DNA from: Geitlerinema sp. PCC 9228
Lineage (GTDB): Bacteria > Cyanobacteriota > Cyanobacteriia > Cyanobacteriales > PCC-9228
Assembly: GCF_001870905.1 (NCBI RefSeq)
Contig: NZ_LNDC01000132.1
Span: 1 to 58,404 of the forward strand
Direction: 5' to 3'
DNA: 58,404 nucleotides
Shown: positions 1-8,624 of the stretch, piece after piece
How positions within the stretch are numbered: the stretch's first letter is position 1
Layout: every line of letters begins with the position of its first letter
Made by a program: the position numbers and the translations under genes
The notes under the pieces: generated by a model
The model's database searches: none
Seen by the model: the letters and a program-made list of their open reading frames with translations, nothing else
What the model was told of the DNA's origin: nothing

Positions 1-139
1 TCAAATTTAAGCCAATATTCCCATTATGTAGAATATACTAGCAAGGCTGCCAGGGAAAGTCAATACATTCCCAGCAAAAAATTTCACGATTGATAGCAAT
101 AAAAAATCGTTGTTGAGAAAATAGCGATCGCCTATAAGA

Positions 140-1315
140 ATGTCACCTTTGCAACTTGCCTATATTTCTTTCGATATTGTTCCCGATCGCAAAGGGTCTG
201 CTACCCACATTCAAGCCTTTGCCGAAACCTTGGGAAATACCTTGGGTACTTTACAATTGGTTACAGTATCGCCAACCGAAAAAACCATTCCTCCCCAAGA
301 AATTGGCAACAATATTATCCAAACGCAACTCCCTGCAGTTGGCGAACATCTCATCCAGCGAGTTCAATATTTTCGGAGTATGTTGGGGAAATGGTGGCAG
401 GGAAAATATTTCGATATCGTACAATTTCGTTCTATCTATGAAGGATTTCCCATTGCTTGCCACAAAGAAAACCTATGTCGCTATCTAATTTTTGAAGTAA
501 ACGGTTTGCCATCGATTGAGTTAAAATATCGCTATCCGAAAGTGGCAAGCGATCGCGAACTTTTGTACAAACTTCACCGCCAGGAACAAATTTGCCTAGA
601 AGCCGCCGATGGGATTGTCACTCCCAGCCAAGTTACCAAAAATTACTTGCAAAGCCGCCATATTCCTCCAGAAAAAATCCGCGTTATTCCCAATGGCGTA
701 GATTTGGAAACTTTTTCCTACACTTCTCCACCGCCAGCAACCCATACCTTGCGGCTGTTGTATTTTGGAACCCTAGCAGGTTGGCAAGGGGTGAAAGTGG
801 CTGTAGATGCGATCGCTTTAGCAAAAGCAGAAATTCCGGTTTCGTTGCAAATTATTGGCAAATATCGTTCCCGACAGTTGCGAGACTTGCAAAAACGCAT
901 CCGCAAACGTAAAATCCAAGAATCGGTCAGTATCTTGCCTTCGGTATCGCAATCGGAATTGGTGGCATGGCTGCATGAAGTGGATGCGACGATGGTTCCT
1001 TTAACAGCTTGCGATCGCAATATTACCCAAGGATGCTGTCCTTTAAAAATTTTAGAAGCAATGGCAGCGGGAACGCCAGTGATTGCCAGCAATTTGGCAG
1101 TGGTTCGGGAGTTGGGAAGCCACGAGGAAGAATTTCTGTTGGTCAAACCGGGTTCGGCAAAAGATATCAAAGAGGCGATGTTGCGGCTGTATGGGGAAAC
1201 GGGTTTGCGGGAACGTTTGGCAAGCAATGCCAGAAAGCGGGTAGAAGATACATATACCTGGCAACAGGCAGGAGAGAAACTCGTTGAAGTTTACCGTCAG
1301 GTATTGTCTGTATAA
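140..1315 (+). CDS. Family 4 glycosyltransferase (GT-B fold)
   Basis: A 391-residue GT4 glycosyltransferase that should transfer a sugar from a nucleotide donor to a glycan or lipid acceptor. The N-terminal half (about 1-190) is the acceptor domain, opening with a beta strand and a small loop (YISFDIVPDRKGSATH). The C-terminal half carries the donor site: RVIPNGVDLETF near 190, then KILEAMAAGTPVIAS with the conserved Glu-rich E-x7-E region near 310-330. There is no membrane segment, so it is cytosolic. The acceptor cannot be read from sequence. Its 3' end overlaps the convergent NACHT gene by 19 bp. A second GT4 gene lies 2 kb downstream on the other strand, so a surface-polysaccharide role is possible, but no polymerase or flippase accompanies them. 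Confidence 0.9.
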   Translation: MSPLQLAYISFDIVPDRKGSATHIQAFAETLGNTLGTLQLVTVSPTEKTIPPQEIGNNIIQTQLPAVGEHLIQRVQYFRSMLGKWWQGKYFDIVQFRSIYEGFPIACHKENLCRYLIFEVNGLPSIELKYRYPKVASDRELLYKLHRQEQICLEAADGIVTPSQVTKNYLQSRHIPPEKIRVIPNGVDLETFSYTSPPPATHTLRLLYFGTLAGWQGVKVAVDAIALAKAEIPVSLQIIGKYRSRQLRDLQKRIRKRKIQESVSILPSVSQSELVAWLHEVDATMVPLTACDRNITQGCCPLKILEAMAAGTPVIASNLAVVRELGSHEEEFLLVKPGSAKDIKEAMLRLYGETGLRERLASNARKRVEDTYTWQQAGEKLVEVYRQVLSV

Positions 1316-3228
1316 TTTTGGCGATACATTTTCGCGAAATAGTTTCGCAAATACTCGTGAAGGAAACGATAGCCACCGCCAACTCTTTGCAACAATAGGC
1401 GATCGCTAACATATTCCAAAAATTTAGCATAGTTCCAGGGAATATATCCATTCCACCACAAAATCAAGCGTAGAACAAAATGCTGAAAAGTAGGACCACC
1501 ACTGTGAACGATACCAATCGTTGCCATTATAACGATACTAGTTATTCCTATAGACAGAAGACTTAAATATTGTACTTGTCTTGAATAGTCTTGTAGTTGT
1601 ATCAAATATAAACCTGTGTAAAACAAAATAGCAAGAGGAAACGCAAGAGAAATCAGTATTGAAAAATTATCAATAAACCTTTGCAAAACTGGATTTTTAA
1701 GTTTTTTGGGATCCAGAACTTTACGACTTTTGGAATCAGTATTGGTAGAAATAGCAATTCCCCAAAATAAAGCAAAACTTCCTAAAAGAATTCCCACCCC
1801 CATTCCCAAAAATATTCCAACCAGGAAAACCAGAGCAACTCCTCCTATCAAAAATTGCCAAAACCTTTTATTTTGTCTTGGTAAAAACCATAGTCGATCG
1901 GATATTGTGATTTTCAACATTTCTCTATAATATTCTAGTCCTTGCTTGAAAGCTAAAGCTAATCCAACTGCAAATAAAACTCCGAGAACTAATATACATA
2001 AAATGGTATTTACAAGAACAAACAAAATAAGAATATCGGTGTTATTAAACAGGAAAAATGATATAAAGAAAGGCAAAACAAAAGGTGAAATAATAAAAAC
2101 AAACCCTATAAAATAAACACTGTATAAATATAGAAATTTTTGTTTATTGTTTTCCAGCCAATAAGGTTGCAATTTATCAATTGAAATTTCCATTTCGTTT
2201 TCTTTTTCTAACTTATCAGCTAACCATCCCAGCCAATAAATTATTTTCGCTTTTGATGGTCGTTCGTTTCCTGTAAAATCAATCATGACAAACTTATCTA
2301 TGTAGATGGAAAACAAATAATCAATTCGTTCTGTTGTTGAAGAAAGTTGCTGCCAGTATTGAAAATTGATTTTAGAGCTAGTTGCGATCGCGACATTTAA
2401 AAATAGAGGAATTCTTGCCAATCCCAATTCATTTGGGGTTTCACGCATAAAACTTCCATCGTTTTGAATAGTATTCCACAAAGGTTGGCATTCATTTTGC
2501 TGTAGGTAGTTTTGGATCTGCTGTTCGGAAAGAGGTTGTATTTTCACACAACCATTTAAATTCAAAAATGGTTGATAATAATCGTATTCATGATTTGTGA
2601 GGCAGACCACAAAAGGAGATTGCCATACAGAGGGTTGCGAAGTTTCCTGAAAAACATTTGGTTTGCGAAAATCTTGTTGTTGTTCTCTCCTTAGGATTGG
2701 TAGTTGTAGTTTCTCCAGTAGCGGAATAATAGCACCAGAATTTAACCACAATTTGCATATATCTCGACGCAGACCGTATTTCTGCTTAATTTGTTCAACA
2801 ATACAATCTTGTAGGGGTTTTTGTTTGTATATCTCTACTGATACACTGAGCAAAACGGGAATAGCAGTTTTAGGATTAATTTGTGCTCGTTCTATAAGTT
2901 TTTTAGCAAGTTTGAGGAGTTCCGTGGTTTTCCCCGAACCCAATCTGCCAACAATGGCAAATCTGCCACAAATGTCATTGCGGTTGAAGATATCGAGAAG
3001 AGTTGTTTCTGGCTGCAACTCGACTGGCTGGTTGCCAAATCTCAGTTTCAAGTTCCAGTGAAGCTGAATTTCGGAGGGATTACGTTTGCTGCCAAAAAGA
3101 TAACGATTGGCAGGATTGATGTTGGCAATTTGATTGTGCAAACACTGTTGCAGTCGTGTTTCTATTTCATCACGAACGATATTTAAAAATTGTTGCTGGA
3201 TGCGATCGCGTTGAAATGGCATTTTCAT
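1297..3228 (-). CDS. NACHT-like P-loop NTPase with C-terminal membrane segments
   Basis: A 643-residue protein of the cyanobacterial NACHT/STAND type. A clear Walker A (GRLGSGKTTE) lies near residue 95. A helical domain follows, then a strongly hydrophobic region (about 370-580) with six or more likely membrane spans. The C-terminus (WNGYIPWNYAKFLEY, LLLQRVGGGYRFLHEYL) is the conserved tail of this family. Where family members normally have an acidic Walker B (LLLLDGLDE-like), this protein reads IIPLLEKLQLPIL, so the acidic pair seems lost and ATP hydrolysis may be impaired. Function is unknown; relatives are thought to sense signals or act in defence. The start ATG is followed two codons later by another ATG, and either could serve. 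It overlaps the 3' end of the convergent glycosyltransferase gene. Confidence 0.8.
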   Translation of the reverse strand: MKMPFQRDRIQQQFLNIVRDEIETRLQQCLHNQIANINPANRYLFGSKRNPSEIQLHWNLKLRFGNQPVELQPETTLLDIFNRNDICGRFAIVGRLGSGKTTELLKLAKKLIERAQINPKTAIPVLLSVSVEIYKQKPLQDCIVEQIKQKYGLRRDICKLWLNSGAIIPLLEKLQLPILRREQQQDFRKPNVFQETSQPSVWQSPFVVCLTNHEYDYYQPFLNLNGCVKIQPLSEQQIQNYLQQNECQPLWNTIQNDGSFMRETPNELGLARIPLFLNVAIATSSKINFQYWQQLSSTTERIDYLFSIYIDKFVMIDFTGNERPSKAKIIYWLGWLADKLEKENEMEISIDKLQPYWLENNKQKFLYLYSVYFIGFVFIISPFVLPFFISFFLFNNTDILILFVLVNTILCILVLGVLFAVGLALAFKQGLEYYREMLKITISDRLWFLPRQNKRFWQFLIGGVALVFLVGIFLGMGVGILLGSFALFWGIAISTNTDSKSRKVLDPKKLKNPVLQRFIDNFSILISLAFPLAILFYTGLYLIQLQDYSRQVQYLSLLSIGITSIVIMATIGIVHSGGPTFQHFVLRLILWWNGYIPWNYAKFLEYVSDRLLLQRVGGGYRFLHEYLRNYFAKMYRQNYTDNT

Positions 3229-3263
3229 ATCTTTACCAGCGTTGATAGTATTTGGTTCGATGT

Positions 3264-3308
3264 GTTACCATCGGACCTAAGTTGGCATCCATGCTACCAA
3301 ATTTGGTA
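3264..3308. repeat. Dispersed repeat copy upstream of the NACHT gene
   Basis: This stretch contains GTTACCATC, then CCTAAGTTGG and ATCC, then AAATTTGG, in the same order as a stretch at 15145-15199 upstream of the FAAL-NRPS gene. It ends in the palindrome TACCAAATTTGGTA. It is probably a small dispersed element, since both copies are non-coding and lie upstream of genes. Confidence 0.4.
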
Positions 3309-3434
3309 AGGTATCCCCCCTAAATTGAACTTTTCCAATTTCTGAAAGTCAACGTTCCCAGAGTTTTGACCAAACTATGACAATTTGTAAAGATGCGTGT
3401 GGAGAGAAAGTCTGGAAAAATTTGATTTTCGATT

Positions 3435-4601
3435 TCAAGCAATCCCCAATCGCTGCAAAACTTCCTGCAAACGCTGTTTTTCCGCTGCTATAGAAAATTC
3501 TTGGCGAATGCGATCGCAAGCTGCCTGAGAAATAGCCTGCCGGGTGGTTGCGTCTAATTCCAAAAATTCCCATATAGCCGTTGCCAAATGATGTAGCTGC
3601 CAGCGGGGAAGCAAAAATCCATCCTTGCCGTGTTCGATAATTTCAGGAATGCCACCGGCATCGCTGGCAATGCAACAGCAACCGCAAGCCATAGCTTCCA
3701 ACAAGGCATTTGGCATCCCTTCCCACAAAGACGGCTGTAGGTACACATCGCATATTTGCAAATATTTTGCAATTGTAGCTGGGTCTTCTAAATGACCGGT
3801 GATAATAATGCGATTTCCCGCATCTGGATATTGGGAAGCAAATTTTTGGATGTTGGTTTCTTCGTCCGGTCGTATGTCTCCTATAATGAACAAGCAAGCG
3901 GGTCGGTATTGACGCAGGTAGTGCAAGGCATTGAGTAAGAATTTGGACCCTTTTTTCTCCCGCAGTTCCCCGGAAAATCCCAAAACTACTTCATTTTCGG
4001 CGATATTGAGTTGGGTTCGCAGGGAGTTTATCCCTGTGCGATCGCTGGCTGGGGTAAAAATTTTCTCGTCAACGGCGTTTTTTAACAGGAAAATCTCTTG
4101 GTCGCTAACAATCTTTTCAATTTTTTTGCGTAAATCCTCGCTAACTGCCGTAATAACATCGGCGTTTTTCAGGGTCCACTGCAACCTGGAAAAATCACCG
4201 GGAGGAAATAACGTCCGTTCTAAATCGTTGCCTCGAACGCTGACCGTACAGGGAATTTGCTGGTTTTGTCCCAACCACACGGCTAAAAATCCACCGGGAA
4301 ATAAATAATGTCCCCAAACGGCATCGTAAGGTTTTTGCTCTTGCAACCAAGCGATCGCGTTGAGGGTATGCGGCATGGTGGTATCCCAGTGGCGATGGCG
4401 ACCCACCCGGTAGACCTGAATGTCGTGGTTGTCACTGTAGCGATCGCTAGCCACTTCTCCCGCTTCCAGCGATTGCGTCCAGGTTAACACATCAACGGTG
4501 ATTCCCATCTCTGCCAATTCGCCAACCAGGCGTTGGGAACTGCGGGAAACCCCGCCGATATCGGGGGGAAAGCGATCGCTGATGAAAAGCAAGCGAGACA
4601 T
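3435..4601 (-). CDS. Family 4 glycosyltransferase (GT-B fold)
   Basis: A 388-residue GT4 glycosyltransferase. The N-terminus has the usual glycine loop (FISDRFPPDIGGVSRSSQ), followed by a Rossmann-like acceptor domain. The donor domain contains LGFSGELREKKGSKFLL near 215-230 and the family signature PSLWEGMPNALLEAMACG near 300-320, with the paired glutamates used in nucleotide-sugar binding. It is probably cytosolic and acts on a membrane-linked or soluble acceptor that the sequence does not identify. It is transcribed toward the NACHT gene with a gap of about 200 bp. It is not closely similar to the GT4 gene at 140, so this is not a local duplication. Confidence 0.9.
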   Translation of the reverse strand: MSRLLFISDRFPPDIGGVSRSSQRLVGELAEMGITVDVLTWTQSLEAGEVASDRYSDNHDIQVYRVGRHRHWDTTMPHTLNAIAWLQEQKPYDAVWGHYLFPGGFLAVWLGQNQQIPCTVSVRGNDLERTLFPPGDFSRLQWTLKNADVITAVSEDLRKKIEKIVSDQEIFLLKNAVDEKIFTPASDRTGINSLRTQLNIAENEVVLGFSGELREKKGSKFLLNALHYLRQYRPACLFIIGDIRPDEETNIQKFASQYPDAGNRIIITGHLEDPATIAKYLQICDVYLQPSLWEGMPNALLEAMACGCCCIASDAGGIPEIIEHGKDGFLLPRWQLHHLATAIWEFLELDATTRQAISQAACDRIRQEFSIAAEKQRLQEVLQRLGIA

Positions 4602-4695
4602 GGCAATTAAACAGACACAGTTGGTGATATAAAAACATTATAATAACTATTGTCATACCTATGGGTATTTTCCGAGAGATTTTGCTATTTTTTTT

Positions 4696-5076
4696 ATGAC
4701 TGCAACTGAAATTCGCAATTGCATCCAACAAGCCGCACAAGCTTGCCAGCAAAAAGATGCTACGACCTTTGCTTCTCTATTTGCCAGCAATGCGGAACTG
4801 ATTATTTCCAACCAACGTATTGTCGGCAAAGAGCAAATTGCCGCCATTACTGCCAACTATTTGGCTAACTGCGAAAATATTCAAATTGACATCAAAAATA
4901 TAATTGTAGAAGAAAACCGTGCGGTTGTCGAGTGGATTTGGCGCGATCGCAAGGGGGATAGTGGCAAAGAAAATTGTGCCGCCAATGCCATTTCTCTCAC
5001 TTTTGTAGATGGAAAAATTGCTCGCTGGCGGGAATATACAGCGCCTCCTTTGGAAACAGAGCCATCAAACGAGTAA
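4696..5076 (+). CDS. SnoaL-like / NTF2-fold protein
   Basis: A 126-residue protein with the pattern of the nuclear-transport-factor-2 fold: an N-terminal helical pair (IRNCIQQAAQACQQKDATTFASLF), a short strand (AELIISNQRIVGKEQI), then a curved sheet with AVVEWIWRDR and ISLTFVDGKIARWREY. The RWREY ending is typical of SnoaL-like polyketide-cyclase or steroid-isomerase relatives and of uncharacterised stress proteins. No catalytic residue can be assigned. It is divergent from the glycosyltransferase at 4601 with about 95 bp between the starts. The C-terminal tail (ETEPSNE) is probably disordered. Confidence 0.75.
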   Translation: MTATEIRNCIQQAAQACQQKDATTFASLFASNAELIISNQRIVGKEQIAAITANYLANCENIQIDIKNIIVEENRAVVEWIWRDRKGDSGKENCAANAISLTFVDGKIARWREYTAPPLETEPSNE

Positions 5077-5421
5077 TTTCTTTTTTTCGTAAAAATACAA
5101 TGGTTCGCAGACACCAACCTGTTCCTCAAACATCGCCTTGGCGATCGCTGAAAGGCAGATTTTTTGTTGGCTTTTCCTGATACAAAGCCACAGTTTGTTA
5201 TTGCTTGATGGGAAACTCGAACAGTAGAACCAGCATCTTGATAGTTGGTCGTTGGATTGGCGGCTGGCTTCTCATTTGAGAACGTCTAGGGGTCTGGCAG
5301 AAAGATTGGCTTCGTTCTTGGCTTCGTTCCAGGAAAAAAAAATTCCGGTTTTGTTCAAGTTATATTGCAATTGCTGCCTGCCCCTTCTAAATTTTAGTAA
5401 AATAGAACTAGCCGTTGTTTT
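5077..5421. other. Intergenic stretch, no gene recognised
   Basis: This 345-bp stretch lies between the SnoaL-like gene and the pirin pseudogene. The open frames here do not resemble any family. The only internal repetition seen is a short near-duplication around 5306-5333 (GGCTTCGTTCTTGGCTTCGTT). It may be decayed sequence linked to the neighbouring pseudogene. Confidence 0.5.
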
Positions 5422-6110
5422 TTATGCTGCCAAATCGAAGCACAACACTTCGCAAGTATCCATTTTCCCTCGCCAGGCTAACGCTTCCTGCGTTTCTATA
5501 TCGAAAACAGCCGCACCATCACCGCCTACTAGGGATTCTCCATTTCATTGTACGCCACCGCAAGCAACCTGTATCCCAACCACCCTTGCTGGGTTCCTTT
5601 GTAGGTCACCGTTCAATTGACTGGCATACAGCTTGCATAGGTCACCGAACCATAACAATCGTCGGGAGAACCAATCAAACACCAGTGATTTTGCTTTTCG
5701 GATTCGTTGAAATTTTTTGTTCGTAGCCGGGAGTTCCTCCTAGCTTTTCCGGAAAAATCCCAATTGGCAAAAAATGTACGGGTTGGCTTTGAGAATGGTT
5801 GAATTCACTGTCAGTCATTCTACGACCAGCGGACATTCGCTTTAGTCCGATGGAACGAGAACCGATCCATTTTCCCTACTATCTTCATATTCTAAACTCC
5901 ATCGAGTACATAAGAAATAATCTCCATGTTTCGATGTCCGTGGGTGGCAAATCCTTTACCTGGTAAAAGTTTATCTTCGTTGATAACACGCTAACGAACC
6001 AACCCCATGTGCTTGGGGTCGTAGTCATTTCCAAAGGAAGACGTGTAGCGGCTATCCCACCCATCCAATTTGATAGCACTGCGATCGCATTCTCGACGGA
6101 TAGTTAACAT
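5422..6110 (-). pseudogene. Pirin-family protein (YhhW-like), multiply frameshifted
   Basis: Reading the minus strand from the ATG at 6110 gives pirin sequence broken across frames. Frame 1 gives MLTIRRECDRSAIKLDGW, then NDYDPKHMGLVR, an in-frame TAG, and [20 protein letters not shown] and [11 protein letters not shown]. After a frameshift comes EYEDSRENGSVLVPSD. After another comes KRMSAGRRMTDSEFN, PVHFLPIGIFPEKLGG and TPGYEQK. After more comes LYASQLNGDL, RVVGIQVACGGV, a stop, then NGESLVGGDGAAVF and EVLCFDLAA. The cupin metal motif (THGHR, EFN) is present. The full span would encode about 230 residues, the normal pirin length. Intact pirins are metal-binding bicupins, some with quercetin dioxygenase activity. 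With at least two stops and three frameshifts, no functional product is expected. It is divergent from the LysR gene, a common arrangement for pirins. Confidence 0.88.
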
Positions 6111-6245
6111 AATACCCTCTAAAAGATAAGATTAGCAAGTTGGATTTTTCTTTGATGACGAACTGAAGAGAAAAAAATAACAATACTCGATTTTTTTTAC
6201 AGTTTGTTTCTCAAAAATCAACAATCGTACAAACGTGAAATTAAG

Positions 6246-7142
6246 ATGGACAAATTCGCTGGTATTTTGGCTTTTACACAGGTCGTAAACTTTGGTGGTT
6301 TTGCTGCTGCAGCGAGAGAAATGGGATGTTCGCGGTCGGCAGTAAACAAATTGGTCAACCATCTAGAGAAGGAACTGGGAGTACAGCTATTGTATCGGAC
6401 AACGCGGCAGGTTTCTCCCACAGAAATCGGCATGGCTTTTTACGAACGCTGCACAGCTATTCTTGCCGATTTGGAGGCTGCAGAAGCTGCTACCTCGCAA
6501 CGACAAACGGAACTTCGAGGCAATTTGCGGGTGAATGCACCTGTTTCCTTTGGTACGCTACACTTATCCCAAGCGATCGCGGAGTTTATCGAACAACATC
6601 CACAATTACACGTAGAACTAACCCTCAACGATCGGTTTGTGGATCCTATCGAAGAAGGTTTCGATGTAACTATACGCATTTCGCAGCCTCCAGAATCGCC
6701 AGATATGGTTGCCAATCCCCTGACCACGGTTCCCCGGTATCTGTGTGCCTCTGGTGCTTATTTAGAAAAATATGGAATTCCCACCCATCCCCAAGACTTA
6801 CGCCACCATACTTGTTTTCATTACGGTTATTTGGCAACAGGTAACCCATGGAAACTCACTGGCGAAGACGGAGAACATACAATTTGCATCCAGGGAAATT
6901 TATATTCCAACAACGGTGAAGTGTTGCGGGATGCGGCGATTGCCGGATTGGGAATTGTTATGTTGCCGGAATTTATTGTTGGCAAAGCGTTGCAGCAAGG
7001 GAGTTTGCAAAGGATTTTACCAAACTATCAAGTACCGGACATTTCGATTTGGATATTGCATCCTATCAGCCGGCACTTATCTACGAAAGTACGGGTATTT
7101 ACCGAATTTTTGCAAGCCAAATTTCGCGATCGCTCGTGGTAA
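6246..7142 (+). CDS. LysR-family transcriptional regulator
   Basis: A 298-residue LysR regulator. The N-terminal winged helix-turn-helix covers about 1-60 (FAGILAFTQVVNFGGFAAAA, then SRSAVNKLVNHLEKELG, then LLYRTTRQVSPTEIG). The periplasmic-binding-like effector domain runs from about 90 to 290. I chose the ATG at 6246 because LysR homology begins there; an upstream in-frame ATG at 6204 would add 14 unrelated residues. The likely target was the divergent pirin gene, now a pseudogene, with about 135 bp between the starts. The regulator itself looks intact, so it is either orphaned or has other targets. The effector is unknown. Confidence 0.9.
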   Translation: MDKFAGILAFTQVVNFGGFAAAAREMGCSRSAVNKLVNHLEKELGVQLLYRTTRQVSPTEIGMAFYERCTAILADLEAAEAATSQRQTELRGNLRVNAPVSFGTLHLSQAIAEFIEQHPQLHVELTLNDRFVDPIEEGFDVTIRISQPPESPDMVANPLTTVPRYLCASGAYLEKYGIPTHPQDLRHHTCFHYGYLATGNPWKLTGEDGEHTICIQGNLYSNNGEVLRDAAIAGLGIVMLPEFIVGKALQQGSLQRILPNYQVPDISIWILHPISRHLSTKVRVFTEFLQAKFRDRSW

Positions 7143-7540
7143 AATGAACGAATCGTAGGGAAGTGCAGAAAATCAAGGACACTGGGAGAGTTGCTTGAAC
7201 TGGCTTCTCTTTTCACTATCCCCAATTTTTGTACTAAGCGTGAAAATTTTTCTGTATGCCGTGCAGGGAACTTGAATGGTTTGCCAAATTCTTGACACTT
7301 GAAAATCGGAGTGCTACCATCTTGCCATTCTATAAAAATTCCCCCGAAGACTCGACATTGAGGTTCTAGATATAAGTGGCTGGTGTTGTCTGTTGCAAAA
7401 CCTATGCCAAAAAATAATAGGTTCCATCACCCTTGACATAGAAGACGGGGAAGAGACGAGGGGATTTCTCGGGTTTTTGCAGTGCGGATTTTGTATAAAA
7501 TATAAAATAGAACCAACACCGTCGAGTCAAGTTATTCCTA
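7143..7540. other. Intergenic stretch, no gene recognised
   Basis: This stretch of about 400 bp lies between the LysR gene and the CAP-domain gene. The open frames look like shadows or chance frames. It presumably holds the promoter of the CAP gene, but no clear -10/-35 pair or operator could be assigned. Confidence 0.5.
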
Positions 7541-8068
7541 ATGCTACCAATTTCCAAACTCGTTCTAGCAACGGCTGGTTTCGTTGCCATTACCCTACCC
7601 ACTCTACCATTGCTATCCGCCCCCAGGCAAATCGATACGCAAGCCCAAAATACAATCCTGCAAACCCACAATCAATACCGAGAAGAAGTTGGCGTATCTC
7701 CTCTGGAATGGTCGCAAGAACTGGCAGCCAGCGCCAAAAAATGGGCAGAACATCTCGCCGAAATTGATACCATGGAACACAGCGAAAGCAACGGCGAATA
7801 TGGAGAAAATATTTGGTCGGGAACCAAAGGCTATTTTTCCTGGGAAGATATGGTCGATGCTTGGGGAGAAGAAAAACAATATTTTATCCCCAATCGTGCC
7901 ATTCCCAACGCTTGCGAAGGTAGCTGGCAAAAATGCGGTCATTACACGCAGTTGATTTGGCAGGATACTCAAGAAGTAGGTTGCGGTTTGGCGAGTAACG
8001 ACCAACGGGAATTTTTGGTTTGCCAGTACAATCCCCCCGGCAATTTTCAAGGGGAACAACCTTACTGA
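7541..8068 (+). CDS. Secreted CAP-domain (SCP/PR-1-like) protein
   Basis: A 175-residue protein with an N-terminal signal peptide (about 1-26, hydrophobic LVLATAGFVAITLPTLPLL). A complete CAP domain follows: ILQTHNQYREEVGVSPLEW with the first conserved His, WAEHLAE, the GENIW block, HYTQLIWQDTQEVGCG with the second metal-site His, and FLVCQYNPPGNF at the end. The three Cys (CEGSW, GCG, VCQY) fit the usual disulphide pattern. It should be exported to the periplasm or medium. Biochemical roles of bacterial CAP proteins vary and are mostly unknown. It is convergent with the small membrane protein gene and seems to be transcribed alone. Confidence 0.9.
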   Translation: MLPISKLVLATAGFVAITLPTLPLLSAPRQIDTQAQNTILQTHNQYREEVGVSPLEWSQELAASAKKWAEHLAEIDTMEHSESNGEYGENIWSGTKGYFSWEDMVDAWGEEKQYFIPNRAIPNACEGSWQKCGHYTQLIWQDTQEVGCGLASNDQREFLVCQYNPPGNFQGEQPY

Positions 8069-8087
8069 AAAGATCGTTAAAAAACCA

Positions 8088-8516
8088 TTAAAAACCGCTG
8101 CCGCCTAAGTTATTCCCACCACCGTAACTACGTTTGCTCCATGTACCAGTATTGTTTTTGCGGCGACGCAGGCGGGCGCGTTTTTCATCGATATTGTGGA
8201 AAATCCAAGCTCCTCCGTATGCCAGAACAATGATAAATCCTATAATAGCATTGGCTGAGGGTCTTTTTGATATTTCTGGATTTGCCGCCTGGGAAGGTTG
8301 GGATGGAGAAGGTTGGGGTGAGGTTTGCGGCTGCGGTGGCGGATATTGAGCGATGGGAGAATTGCCACCAGACAAATCTGCGGTTTCGGAGTTGGCTGCC
8401 TCGTTGCTGCTAGGTTGTTCGCCAACGCCGCTTTTGGCTGGCAAAACGGTCAGCGATAGGGAAAGCAAAAAGAGGAAGCTATAACGGCTCCAACGTAAAA
8501 CTTTAGGATGTAGCAT
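8088..8516 (-). CDS. Small Pro/Gln-rich membrane protein, unknown function
   Basis: A 142-residue protein if it starts at the ATG at 8516. An upstream in-frame ATG at 8618 would add 34 residues ahead of the signal sequence and is less likely. Visible parts are a signal peptide (YSFLFLLSLSLTVLPAKS), a low-complexity linker rich in Pro, Gln and Ser (about 40-85), one membrane span (ANAIIGFIIVLAYGGAWIF), and a basic tail (DEKRARLRRRK) ending in a Gly/Asn-rich stretch. Not recognised as a named family. The topology suggests a bitopic membrane protein. It lies about 110 bp beyond the end of the siderophore-receptor operon and could be a distal member or independent. Confidence 0.6.
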   Translation of the reverse strand: MLHPKVLRWSRYSFLFLLSLSLTVLPAKSGVGEQPSSNEAANSETADLSGGNSPIAQYPPPQPQTSPQPSPSQPSQAANPEISKRPSANAIIGFIIVLAYGGAWIFHNIDEKRARLRRRKNNTGTWSKRSYGGGNNLGGSGF

Positions 8517-8624
8517 AGCGAAAAAATATCTACCAGACACCATGAGAAGTTCGATCCTCTGCAAGTTTAGCGCATCCAGCAAAATATCTCCAAAATTCCT
8601 ATAGTTAGGTTTCCCCAAATGGCT

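Noticed and set aside
5252-5726. Plus-strand open frames of about 100 codons
   Set aside because: They run antisense to the pirin pseudogene or are chance frames; the minus-strand translation explains the conservation.
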